Below, one piece after another: positions 17,045 to 26,181 of a stretch of 64,000 bases of DNA. The position numbers were made by a program, and so were the translations under genes. The stretch spans positions 186,001 to 250,000 of the forward strand of contig CANGMI010000009.1 in NCBI GenBank assembly GCA_947455195.1, written 5' to 3'. The notes beneath the pieces are model-generated. The model did no database searches. It had not been told where the DNA came from and saw nothing but the letters and a program-made list of their open reading frames with translations. The stretch comes from Pseudomonadota bacterium (GTDB lineage: Bacteria > Pseudomonadota > Gammaproteobacteria > Burkholderiales > SG8-39). Numbering within the stretch: the stretch's first letter is position 1; the number at the start of each line of letters is the position of its first letter.

Positions 17045-17830
17045 CTACAGATCGGCCCAGCCGCCATCCACCGGGAGGTCGACGCCCGTGATCTGGCGCG
17101 ATGCATCGCTCGCGAGGAACAGCACGGCATTGGCCACATCCTCGCCGGTGCTGATGCGCCGCAGTGCGTATTCATTTTCGAAACTGCGGCGCGCCTCCTC
17201 GATCGACAGGCCGAGCTTTCGCGCCTTCTCGGGCAGCACCTTGTTGTCGAACCGGTCGCCCTCGACCATGCCAGGGGCGACATAGTTGACATTGATGTTC
17301 CACGGCCCGACCTCGATGGCCGTGCTCTTGGTGATGCCGCGCAGACCCCACTTGGATGCGCTGTAGGCCATGCGGCCCGAACGCCCGCGCATGCCGAAAG
17401 TACCGCCCACGTTGACGATCTTGCCGTAGCGACGCGCCATCATGCCCGGGATGACCGCGCGCATCATGAGCCAGCAGCCCTTCATGTTGAGGTCGAGAAT
17501 TTCCTCGAACTCGGCCACGGTGTTCTCGTGGCCGGGACGCTCGATCGGACCGGTACCACCGGCGCAATTCACGAGAATGTCGACGCGTCCGAAGTGCGAC
17601 TCGGCCCGCGCCATCATCGCCTGCACCGACGCCTCGTCGGTGACATCGCAGGCGATGGGCAGCGCACGCCGGCCGAGTGCCTCGAGCTGCGCGGCAACCG
17701 AGGCAAGCGCGACCGCATCGCGTGCCACGAGCACGACATTGGCACCCGCCCGTGCGAGCGCCAGCGTGATGTCCTGCCCCATACCCTTGGCAGGTCCGGT
17801 GACCAGTGCAATGCGGCCTTCGAGGTTCAT
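17045..17830 (-). CDS. SDR family oxidoreductase
   Basis: This 261-residue classical short-chain dehydrogenase has a nucleotide-binding TGPAKGMG near residues 11-18 and NCAGG near 88-92 (canonical NNAG with Asn to Cys). The active site Tyr156/Lys160 lies in YSASK. The Ser position reads VGGTFG, so Thr or Gly takes the place of the third catalytic residue. It ends with the common C-terminal VDGGWAD. It begins seven bases after the fumarylacetoacetase-family gene stop and is co-transcribed with it. Oxidation of a hydroxy intermediate from ring degradation is plausible; substrate not known. Confidence 0.88.
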   Translation of the reverse strand: MNLEGRIALVTGPAKGMGQDITLALARAGANVVLVARDAVALASVAAQLEALGRRALPIACDVTDEASVQAMMARAESHFGRVDILVNCAGGTGPIERPGHENTVAEFEEILDLNMKGCWLMMRAVIPGMMARRYGKIVNVGGTFGMRGRSGRMAYSASKWGLRGITKSTAIEVGPWNINVNYVAPGMVEGDRFDNKVLPEKARKLGLSIEEARRSFENEYALRRISTGEDVANAVLFLASDASRQITGVDLPVDGGWADL

Positions 17831-17836
17831 GATCGC

Positions 17837-18769
17837 TCAGGCCATCTTGTGTTCGAGTTCACCGATGCCCTCGATCCACAGCTTCACCGTCTCTCCCGGC
17901 TTGAGGAAGCGCTTGCGCCCGGCGCCAACCCCGGCCGGCGTGCCGGTGAGGATCACGTCACCCGGTCGCAGCGTGACTCGCGAGGACAGCATCTCGATCT
18001 GCTCGGCCGTGTTGAAGATGAGATTGCTCGTGTTCGAGTCCTGCATCAGTTCCTTGCCGACCCAGAGCTTCATCGCCAGATTGTGCGGGTTCTTGATCTC
18101 ACTCGAAGGTACGATCCAGGGCCCGATGGGACAGGCACCATCAAAGCACTTCTGGCTGATCCAGTCGTAGGCAAACGGCGAACTGGTCGGCACGCCTTCG
18201 CGGCGCATGCCATCGCGGGCCGACAGGTCGTTGGCAATGGTCCAGCCAGCCACGTAGCTCAGCGCCTTCGAGGCCGACACATTGCTCGCAGTCTTGCCGA
18301 TGACAGCGGCCAGTTCGATTTCCCAGTCCATGTTCTTCGACCAGGCCGGAATCTTGACGACGGCATTGGGACCGACCACGCTCGAGCGCGAGGTCTTCAC
18401 GAAGTGCCAGGGCTTCTGCCCCAGATCCTTCATCGTGGGGCCGGGCTCCTTGCCCTGTGCCCGATCCATCTCGGCGACGTGATCACGGTAGTTGGCACCA
18501 GCGCAGAAGATGTCGCCGGGAAAGAGAACCGGGGCCAGCAACTTCGCCTTCGCGAGCCTGGTGCCGACGGCGCGACTCTTGCCGCTCTCGATGCGGGCAG
18601 CCGCTTCCTTGAACGCCTTGTTGGCCTTGGCCCAGTCCTGCAGCGCTCCCAGCACGGTCGAATAGGCCGCCGTGGCCGTCACGCGGGCTGCATCGTAGAT
18701 CTCCTCGCCAACGAGGATGCCGGCACGGGCGTCACGCCCGGATTGGAACGTCAACAGTCGGTAGCTCAT
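17837..18769 (-). CDS. Fumarylacetoacetate hydrolase family protein
   Basis: This 310-residue protein has the FAH C-terminal domain: FCAGANYRDHVAEM near 88-101, the acidic metal site DWEIELA near 148-154 with a further Asp in ANDLSARD, and the family signature TGTPAGVG near 276. Members hydrolyse or hydrate 2-keto-enoic acids or acylpyruvates in aromatic catabolism. It is divergent from the dioxygenase alpha/beta genes across 145 bases and co-directional with the SDR downstream. That makes a ring-hydroxylation, dehydrogenation and C-C hydrolysis set reasonable, although no ring-cleavage dioxygenase sits between them. Confidence 0.9.
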   Translation of the reverse strand: MSYRLLTFQSGRDARAGILVGEEIYDAARVTATAAYSTVLGALQDWAKANKAFKEAAARIESGKSRAVGTRLAKAKLLAPVLFPGDIFCAGANYRDHVAEMDRAQGKEPGPTMKDLGQKPWHFVKTSRSSVVGPNAVVKIPAWSKNMDWEIELAAVIGKTASNVSASKALSYVAGWTIANDLSARDGMRREGVPTSSPFAYDWISQKCFDGACPIGPWIVPSSEIKNPHNLAMKLWVGKELMQDSNTSNLIFNTAEQIEMLSSRVTLRPGDVILTGTPAGVGAGRKRFLKPGETVKLWIEGIGELEHKMA

Positions 18770-18913
18770 GGTCTCTCCCAGGTCAGCGATGAGGGTCTGG
18801 CGTTGTACCCGCGCTGCAGCGTGCAGTGGCGCCGCCCGATCCCGCTGCGATTATAGGTGGGCGCGAAGGCAAAGCGGCTAGAATCGGGCCGATGGCAGTG
18901 TGCAGGAGGAGCA

Positions 18914-20245
18914 ATGACGATGGCCTTGCAGGACAAACTGGCCGCGCTGGTCGACGAGGGTAACGGTGCCTTCCGGGTTGACCGTTCGGTGTACTTCGAC
19001 CCCGAGATCTTCGAAGCCGAACTGGCCTCGATCTTCGAGGGCGGGTGGATCTACCTGTGCCACGAGAGCCAGATCGCCTCGGCGGGCGACTATTTCAGCA
19101 CCCGCATGGGGCGTCAGCCCGTCTTCGTGGTGCGGCGTCGCAATGGCGAGATCGGTGCCTTCATCAATGCCTGCGCCCACCGGGGCGCAACACTCGCCCT
19201 GCATGAGCACGGCAATGCCGGCGCCTTTACCTGCCGGTTCCACGGCTGGTCGTTTGCCCACGATGGTCGTTGCATCCGGATCAAGAACGAGGAGACCGGC
19301 GGCTACGTGAACCCGGCCTGCCGCGACGAATTTGCGCTGACGCCGGTGGCGCGCCTGGAGTCGTATCGGGGCTTCGTGTTCGGCAGCCTGCGCGCCGATG
19401 TGGACCCGCTGGGCGACACCCTCGGGCCGACCCGGCCCTGGATCGACCTCATGGTCGATCAGTCGCCCCATGGCCTGGAGATACTGCCTGGCGCCTCCAC
19501 CTATGTGATTCACGGCAACTGGAAGATGCAGGCCGAGAACGGCGTCGACGGGTATCACGTCTCGACCGTGCACAAGGTCTTCGCGCAGACGCTGGCGCAA
19601 CGCGAAGCCAAGCTGGGCCTGTCCGGCCTGCAGCGCACCGAACACGGACGCATCACCGGCAACGTGGCGTCGGCAGGCTACGACTTCGGCCATGGCCACA
19701 TGGCGATCTGGGCGGGGCACAGCGACCCCACCAAGCGCCCGGTGTACGCCGAGCGCGACCGGCTCGCACAGACGATGTCACCGGCGCAACTCGACTGGCT
19801 GCTGAACCGAGGGCGCAATCTGTACCTCTTCCCCAACGTGCTCCTGATGGACAATCCGTCTACCCAGGTGCGCACCATCCAGCCGATCAGTCCCGATCGC
19901 GCCGAAGTGACGGTGCGCTGCATTGCCCCCATCGGCGAGAGCCGGGACGCGCGTGCCGCCCGTCTGCGAAAATTCGAGGACTTCTACCTCACCACCGGCA
20001 TGGCCACCTCCGACGACCTGGCGGCGCTGGAGGCCACGCATGCGGGGGGCTATGGGCGTGCCGCACGCTGGAACCACTTCGCGCGAGGGGTGGTCGGTAC
20101 CATGCACGGCGCCGAAAACGCCGACGCCATGGCCATTGGCTGCGAGCCCGACTCGAGCACCGCCAACTGGGATCACGAAACCTTCTATCACGGCTTCTAC
20201 CGATACTGGAAGAAGCGTCTGCTCGACGCTGCGGAGGTGCGCTAG
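18914..20245 (+). CDS. Aromatic ring-hydroxylating dioxygenase large subunit (benzoate/anthranilate type)
   Basis: This 443-residue Rieske oxygenase alpha subunit resembles BenA/AntA throughout. The Rieske ligands are CAHRG and CRFHGW near residues 78-103, and the mononuclear iron site ENGVDGYHVSTVH lies near 212-224. WIYLCHESQI near 43 and the C-terminal tail also match the benzoate group. Expected activity is cis-dihydroxylation of a carboxylated aromatic ring as an alpha3beta3 complex with the adjacent small subunit. The start at 18914 follows AGGAGGA. No BenC-like reductase or BenD-like diol dehydrogenase follows, so the electron donor is missing from the locus. Confidence 0.92.
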   Translation: MTMALQDKLAALVDEGNGAFRVDRSVYFDPEIFEAELASIFEGGWIYLCHESQIASAGDYFSTRMGRQPVFVVRRRNGEIGAFINACAHRGATLALHEHGNAGAFTCRFHGWSFAHDGRCIRIKNEETGGYVNPACRDEFALTPVARLESYRGFVFGSLRADVDPLGDTLGPTRPWIDLMVDQSPHGLEILPGASTYVIHGNWKMQAENGVDGYHVSTVHKVFAQTLAQREAKLGLSGLQRTEHGRITGNVASAGYDFGHGHMAIWAGHSDPTKRPVYAERDRLAQTMSPAQLDWLLNRGRNLYLFPNVLLMDNPSTQVRTIQPISPDRAEVTVRCIAPIGESRDARAARLRKFEDFYLTTGMATSDDLAALEATHAGGYGRAARWNHFARGVVGTMHGAENADAMAIGCEPDSSTANWDHETFYHGFYRYWKKRLLDAAEVR

Positions 20246-20737
20246 ATGTCAGTCCGCATCGATCCTCACGTCACTGCGCTCGTGCTTGACGAAGCGCGCC
20301 TCATCGACCAGAAGCAATGGGCCGAGTGGCTTTCGCTCTACACCGAGGACGCGGTGTTCTGGATGCCTTCATGGAAGAACGAGGCACAGACGACCGACGA
20401 TCCGGTGTACCAGCTCAACCTCATCTACCTGCCCAATCGCCAGGGGCTGGAAGACCGCATCTACCGGATCGAGACCGGCGACTCGTTCGCGTCGGTTCCG
20501 CTCGATCGCACGACCCATGTCGTGGGTGGGGTGCTGGTCACCGGTCAGGGCAACGAGGGCATCGAAGCCTTTGCCAGCTGGATCGTCCATACCTACGGCT
20601 ACCGGGGCACGACCACCCGCAGCGGCAGCTACGAATACCTGCTGCGTGAAACGCCCGGGGGGCTGCGCATCGCCCGCAAGAAGGTCGTCATGATCGACGA
20701 CCGCCTGGAGGGCGCGGTCGACGTGTATCACGTGTGA
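20246..20737 (+). CDS. Aromatic ring-hydroxylating dioxygenase small subunit
   Basis: This 163-residue protein has the SnoaL/NTF2-like fold of dioxygenase beta subunits. The landmark segments are LDEARLIDQKQWAEWLSLYTED at the start, a central VYQLNLIYLPNRQGLEDR and the closing RIARKKVVMIDD. Its ATG follows the alpha-subunit TAG immediately, without a spacer base. Beta subunits are structural and contribute to specificity. It is convergent with an SDR gene only 21 bases away, so the operon ends here and no reductase gene can follow on this strand. Confidence 0.9.
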   Translation: MSVRIDPHVTALVLDEARLIDQKQWAEWLSLYTEDAVFWMPSWKNEAQTTDDPVYQLNLIYLPNRQGLEDRIYRIETGDSFASVPLDRTTHVVGGVLVTGQGNEGIEAFASWIVHTYGYRGTTTRSGSYEYLLRETPGGLRIARKKVVMIDDRLEGAVDVYHV

Positions 20738-20758
20738 GCGAGCCGCACGGCCCCGAGA

Positions 20759-21541
20759 TCAGGGCAGTGCACCGCGTGCTGCCAGCCCGCCATCCACCGA
20801 GAGGATGCAGCCGCTCGTGTAGGACGAACGCGGCGACGCCAGGAAGACCACGCTGTCGGCAATCTCGGGCGGGGTGGCCGGCCGCTTGAAAGGCATGTTG
20901 GCAAAGAGTTCCCGCCAGCGGCTCTCGTCACCGAGGCGCTGAAGGGCACGCCGCTTCACCATCGTTTCGAGCCGATCGGATTCGACCGGGCCCGGGTTCA
21001 CACCGAGCACCCGCACCCCGACATCGCCACTGGTCGAACCCAGCGCACGGGTAAAAGCCATCAGGGCAGCGTTGCCGGTACTGCCGGCGATATAGCCCGA
21101 ATCGAGTCGCTCGCCAGTGGTACCGATCACGTTCACGATCACCCCCGACCCGCGCGCCCTCATCGGGCCGAAGAACGCGCGACACAGGTTGATGTAGCCG
21201 AACACCTTCAGGTCCCAGGCAGCACGCCAGCGTGTCTCGTCGACATCGGCAATCGACCCGGGCGGAATCGAACCGGCGTTGTTCACCAGAATGTCGGTGG
21301 TGTCGGCGAGCCCGGCGAGGTGCTGCTGTGCCGCCGTCTGCGAGCAGTCGAGCGCGTGCACTTCAACCGTCACCCCATGCCCATCACGCAGGCTCGCCGC
21401 AGCTCGCTCGAGTTCGTCGGCCGAGCGCGCCACCAGACGCAGCGCGCAACCCTCGGCCGCAAAGGCATGCGCGATGGCAAGGCCGATTCCCTTCGATGCG
21501 CCGGTGACAAGCACCCGCTGCCCCTTCAATTTCAGATCCAT
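20759..21541 (-). CDS. SDR-fold protein with altered active site (YxxxS)
   Basis: This 260-residue short-chain dehydrogenase has an intact cofactor site (TGASKGIG near 13-20, NNAG at 87-90). The catalytic YxxxK reads YIAGS: Tyr150 is kept but Lys154 is Ser, and the sequence then runs into NAALM. The same NAALM framework occurs in the SDR at 51263-52042, where Tyr is lost as well, so the two are paralogues of an unusual SDR branch. Catalysis by the normal Tyr/Lys mechanism is not expected. It lies downstream of the two Bug receptors, at the end of that minus-strand run. Confidence 0.84.
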   Translation of the reverse strand: MDLKLKGQRVLVTGASKGIGLAIAHAFAAEGCALRLVARSADELERAAASLRDGHGVTVEVHALDCSQTAAQQHLAGLADTTDILVNNAGSIPPGSIADVDETRWRAAWDLKVFGYINLCRAFFGPMRARGSGVIVNVIGTTGERLDSGYIAGSTGNAALMAFTRALGSTSGDVGVRVLGVNPGPVESDRLETMVKRRALQRLGDESRWRELFANMPFKRPATPPEIADSVVFLASPRSSYTSGCILSVDGGLAARGALP

Positions 21542-21646
21542 ATCCGACCACTTCCATCCGTTTTCACGAAAAAGTCGAACGATCGTCCGATCGCCCTTCG
21601 AAATCCCGACCCATGAACACCCTCGGTATCCACCCGGACAACCCGG

Positions 21647-22696
21647 TCAGTCGAGCTGAAACCCGGTCGCCCGGATGATGCCAGCCCATCGCAGCCGATC
21701 GCGGCCGATGCGCTCGGCCAGTTCGCGCGGCGTGCTGGGCCGCGGTTCGAGACCCTGCTCCTTGAACAGGTCGCGCAATTCAGCGCCGGCCAATGTCGTG
21801 CGCGCCGCAGCACCCACTCGGGCGATGGCCTCCGGTGCCGTGCCTCGGGGCGCCATCAACGAAAACCATGTCACGAGCTCGAAATCGGTGAGCCCTGCCT
21901 CGCGGGCCGTCGGTACATCGGGCAGGGCCGGCAGCCGTGCCGGCCCGGTCACGGCCAGTGCGCGCAAGCGTCCAGACTGCAGGTTCTGCACCTGGAAGGA
22001 GGGCACCTGATCAATCATGAACTGCACCTGCCCAGCCAGCAGATCGACCAGCGCGGGGGCCGCCCCCTTGTAGGGCACATGAACGGTCTGCACGCTGGCG
22101 AGGCGGTTGAAGTGCTCACCCGCAAAGTGCAGGATCGTGCCGCTACCGATCGAACTGTAGTTCAACTGCCCCGGCCGAGTGCGCGCAAGGTCGATGAACT
22201 CGCCAAGCGTGCGAGCCGGCACCGCCCCGTTCACGACGAAGAGGAAAGGCGCTTCGGAGAGCAGGGTGATCGGTTCGAAGGCCGCATCAGGCTCGTAGGC
22301 GAGCGACCGGTAGAGGCTGGGCGCCAGAGCAAGCGTCGACACCGTGCCCAGTCCGATCGTCAGGCCATCGGGCGCCGCGCGCGCCAGCAGGCCGGTGCCG
22401 ATGGTGCCCCCCGCCCCGGCCCGGTTGTCGACGACGATCTGCTGCCCCAGCGCGTCGGCGAGTCCGCGCGCCACCGTGCGTGACACGAGGTCGGCCGAGC
22501 CGCCCGCGGGGAAGGGCACGATGAATCGAATCGGGCCGCGTGCACCAGCGGGCACCCCTTGCGCCAGGGCGGCGCACGAGAGGAGCGCACTGACGACAGC
22601 AAGCAGACTCGCCCGGCGCCGGCGACCCGCTCTGGCGCGATGCGCACCGGGCCGTACCTTCGCCACCGGGCGCCGATCGTGTTGCAGCCTCTTCAC
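21647..22696 (-). CDS. Bug/TctC-family receptor (5)
   Basis: This 349-residue receptor starts at a GTG (22696) that overlaps the stop of the preceding Bug gene (GTGA). The N-terminus is strongly basic (residues 1-28), then has a hydrophobic core ending SCAALAQG, consistent with a signal peptide. Bug landmarks are IRFIVPFPAGGSADLVSR, IVVDNRAGAGGTIG and HVPYKG. The frame runs open far upstream into the previous gene, but the coupled GTG is the most economical start. It forms a tandem receptor pair, again without TctA or TctB genes. Confidence 0.87.
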   Translation of the reverse strand: MKRLQHDRRPVAKVRPGAHRARAGRRRRASLLAVVSALLSCAALAQGVPAGARGPIRFIVPFPAGGSADLVSRTVARGLADALGQQIVVDNRAGAGGTIGTGLLARAAPDGLTIGLGTVSTLALAPSLYRSLAYEPDAAFEPITLLSEAPFLFVVNGAVPARTLGEFIDLARTRPGQLNYSSIGSGTILHFAGEHFNRLASVQTVHVPYKGAAPALVDLLAGQVQFMIDQVPSFQVQNLQSGRLRALAVTGPARLPALPDVPTAREAGLTDFELVTWFSLMAPRGTAPEAIARVGAAARTTLAGAELRDLFKEQGLEPRPSTPRELAERIGRDRLRWAGIIRATGFQLD

Positions 22697-23736
22697 TCGC
22701 TGTCTCCATTGAAACCACTCGTGCGGATGACTTCGCCCCAGCGGCGCCAGTCGGTCTGGACCTGAGCCGCGAACTCGGGTGCACTCATTTCCCGGATATC
22801 GAGGTCGAGCGTACGCATGCGATCGCGCACGCCTGGGGTTCGCATCGACTGGACGATGATGGCGTTGATGCGCGCACTGACCTCGGGCAAGGTGCCCGGG
22901 GGCGCAAAGAGTCCGAACCAGAAGTCGGCAATCAGGCCCGGATACCCCGCCTCGGCAAAGGTGGGCACTTCGGGGGCGGCCGCGCTGCGGCGCGTTCCCG
23001 AGGCGGCAACGATGGCGATGCGGCCCGCGCGGGCTTGCACGAGCAGCGTGCCCAGCGGCTGCACGGTACTCGCGACATGCCCTGCCACGAGATCGGCAAC
23101 GGCCGGCGCGGCGCCCTTGTAAGGCACATGGCGCAGGGGAATTGACAGGGCCTGCGCGATCAGCAATCCGTACAAATGGGTCGATCCACCCGCTCCCCCC
23201 GAAGCAAAGGTCGCCACAGCCGCATTGGCCTTGGCCCAACGACTGAACTGGGCCAGATCCGCAATGAGCGGTGCGCCCGACAAGGTGGTGCCAGCGGCAG
23301 CAGGTGCAGCACCTGGAGCTACCGCAAGACCCATCGACCATGCACCGGTGTGGGCAATGGGGGTCAGATCAAACACCGGCTCGGGGCTGCCCGGCTGTCG
23401 CTGGGCCTGCGGCTGCAGAATCACCGTGGCGTCGGGCGCGAGCATCAGGGTATTGCCATCGGCCGGGGCCGCGCGCAGCAGGTCGGTCGCAAGGCGACCA
23501 CCAGCGCCGGGGCGGTTGTCGACGAGGACAGCGCGCCCGGTGGCTTCGGCAAGACGTTCGGCAAAGAGGCGGGCGAGGATGTCGACCCCACCACCAGGCG
23601 GAAAGCCCGCCAGCAGACGCACCGGTCCGCGCGCGCCTGACATCGTCGATGCGCCTTGAGCCAGCGCCACCGCTGGCGCCAGCAACAGCGCCACGACGGC
23701 GGCGGCCCGCGGCCCGCGCCAAGAACTCTTCGGCAT
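22693..23736 (-). CDS. Bug/TctC-family receptor (6)
   Basis: This 347-residue receptor has a signal peptide of about 27 residues ending AVALAQG. Motifs are VRLLAGFPPGGGVDILAR, VLVDNRPGAGGRLA and HVPYKG. An insertion rich in Ala, Pro and Gly lies near residues 135-165. The start at 23736 is chosen over 23748 because GGAG is seven bases ahead of it. It leads the minus-strand run Bug-Bug-SDR and sits downstream of the groESL terminator on the same strand, so it has its own promoter. Confidence 0.88.
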   Translation of the reverse strand: MPKSSWRGPRAAAVVALLLAPAVALAQGASTMSGARGPVRLLAGFPPGGGVDILARLFAERLAEATGRAVLVDNRPGAGGRLATDLLRAAPADGNTLMLAPDATVILQPQAQRQPGSPEPVFDLTPIAHTGAWSMGLAVAPGAAPAAAGTTLSGAPLIADLAQFSRWAKANAAVATFASGGAGGSTHLYGLLIAQALSIPLRHVPYKGAAPAVADLVAGHVASTVQPLGTLLVQARAGRIAIVAASGTRRSAAAPEVPTFAEAGYPGLIADFWFGLFAPPGTLPEVSARINAIIVQSMRTPGVRDRMRTLDLDIREMSAPEFAAQVQTDWRRWGEVIRTSGFNGDSE

Positions 23737-23845
23737 TGTCGTCTCCATCCCTGATGCGGTACTTGCCGTGCAGGGCGCCACTATACCGTGGCACACCTCA
23801 CCCGCTGGCATCCGGGGCAGCGCATCGCGGCAGCACCGACAACAA

Positions 23846-23872
23846 AAAAGCCAGGCTCATCGCCTGGCTTTT
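23846..23872 (-). terminator. Rho-independent terminator of groESL
   Basis: A perfect 11-base-pair stem (AAAAGCCAGGC at 23846-23856, with its complement at 23862-23872) encloses a 5-base loop. Read on the minus strand it is followed by a run of six T. It lies about 85 bases after the groEL stop and separates groESL from the Bug receptor run downstream. On the plus strand the trailing T run is short, so it is mainly a minus-strand terminator. Confidence 0.85.
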
Positions 23873-23955
23873 CTGATTCACTGCAGGGCCGGTGGCGTGA
23901 CCACCGGCCTGGTTGGCTGGGCACGCGTGCCGCTGCGCGCCCGGGCCGACGGACA

Positions 23956-25638
<1,683 letters not shown>

Positions 25639-25669
25639 TCAATCAGTATGGTGCGATGTACGGCGTTGC

Positions 25670-25957
25670 TCAGGCAACGACGCCCATGATGTCTTCCTCG
25701 CGCATCACGAGGTACTCGACGCCGTCGACCTTGACGGTCGAACCGGAATACTTGCCGAACAGCACGCGATCGCCGACCTTGACGTCCAGCGGACGCACCT
25801 TGCCGTCTTCGAGGATCTTGCCGTTGCCGACCGCAATGACTTCGCCCTGGTCAGGCTTCTCGGCGGCGGCATCGGGAATCAGAATGCCACCCGCCGACTT
25901 CCGCTCTTCTTCCAGTCGCTTCACGACCACGCGATCATGCAAAGGACGAATATTCAT
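25670..25957 (-). CDS. groES: Co-chaperonin GroES (10 kDa)
   Basis: This 95-residue GroES has the canonical start [12 protein letters not shown], the mobile-loop region [16 protein letters not shown] near 16-31 and the closing EDIMGVVA. The start at 25957 is fixed by the conserved N-terminus; the longer frame upstream runs into the promoter/operator region. It is the first gene of the groESL operon. Transcription is expected to be raised by heat-shock sigma-32 and repressed by HrcA through the CIRCE element described separately. Confidence 0.98.
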   Translation of the reverse strand: MNIRPLHDRVVVKRLEEERKSAGGILIPDAAAEKPDQGEVIAVGNGKILEDGKVRPLDVKVGDRVLFGKYSGSTVKVDGVEYLVMREEDIMGVVA

Positions 25958-26064
25958 GAATCTTCTCCATCTAACGTTGGTGATTGACCACTTGTAGCCC
26001 GTTCCCTCGACTCGGGTGGGGTAGGCGCCGTGGTCGGGCGTACCGCGACGGGCACCTGAATGTG

Positions 26065-26091
26065 TTAGCACTCAGGCTGCGCGAGTGCTGA
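26065..26091 (-). promoter_or_regulatory. CIRCE operator (HrcA binding site) of groESL
   Basis: TTAGCACTC at 26065-26073, nine bases, then GAGTGCTGA at 26083-26091. This matches the CIRCE inverted repeat TTAGCACTC-N9-GAGTGCTAA with one mismatch. It lies directly downstream of the -10 box of the groESL promoter and about 110 bases before groES, where a bound HrcA repressor would block initiation. hrcA itself is not in the window. Confidence 0.93.
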
Positions 26092-26120
26092 TAATAGGGG
26101 CTGTGGTGCATCTTTTCAAC
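26092..26120 (-). promoter_or_regulatory. Sigma-32-type heat-shock promoter of groESL
   Basis: Read on the minus strand, GTTGAAAA (26120-26113) is a good match to the sigma-32 -35 box CTTGAAA. CCCCTATTA (26100-26092) matches the -10 box CCCCATNTA, with about 13 bases between. The predicted transcription start falls in the first arm of the CIRCE element. The pair gives positive (RpoH) and negative (HrcA) heat control of one operon. Confidence 0.82.
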
Positions 26121-26181
26121 CCCTCGACACACGATTCCCTAGAATGGGGCACTCGAACTGACCTGCATCAAGCGGAATGCC

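Noticed and set aside
18850..18884. TATAAT (minus strand, 18850-18855) and TAGAAT (plus strand, 18879-18884) as divergent promoters between the FAH and dioxygenase genes
   Set aside because: Both hexamers are well placed but neither has a plausible -35 at proper spacing, so they are not listed as features.
26140..26145. TAGAAT as a -10 box for dacB
   Set aside because: There is no recognisable -35 at 16-18 bases upstream, and such hexamers are common by chance.
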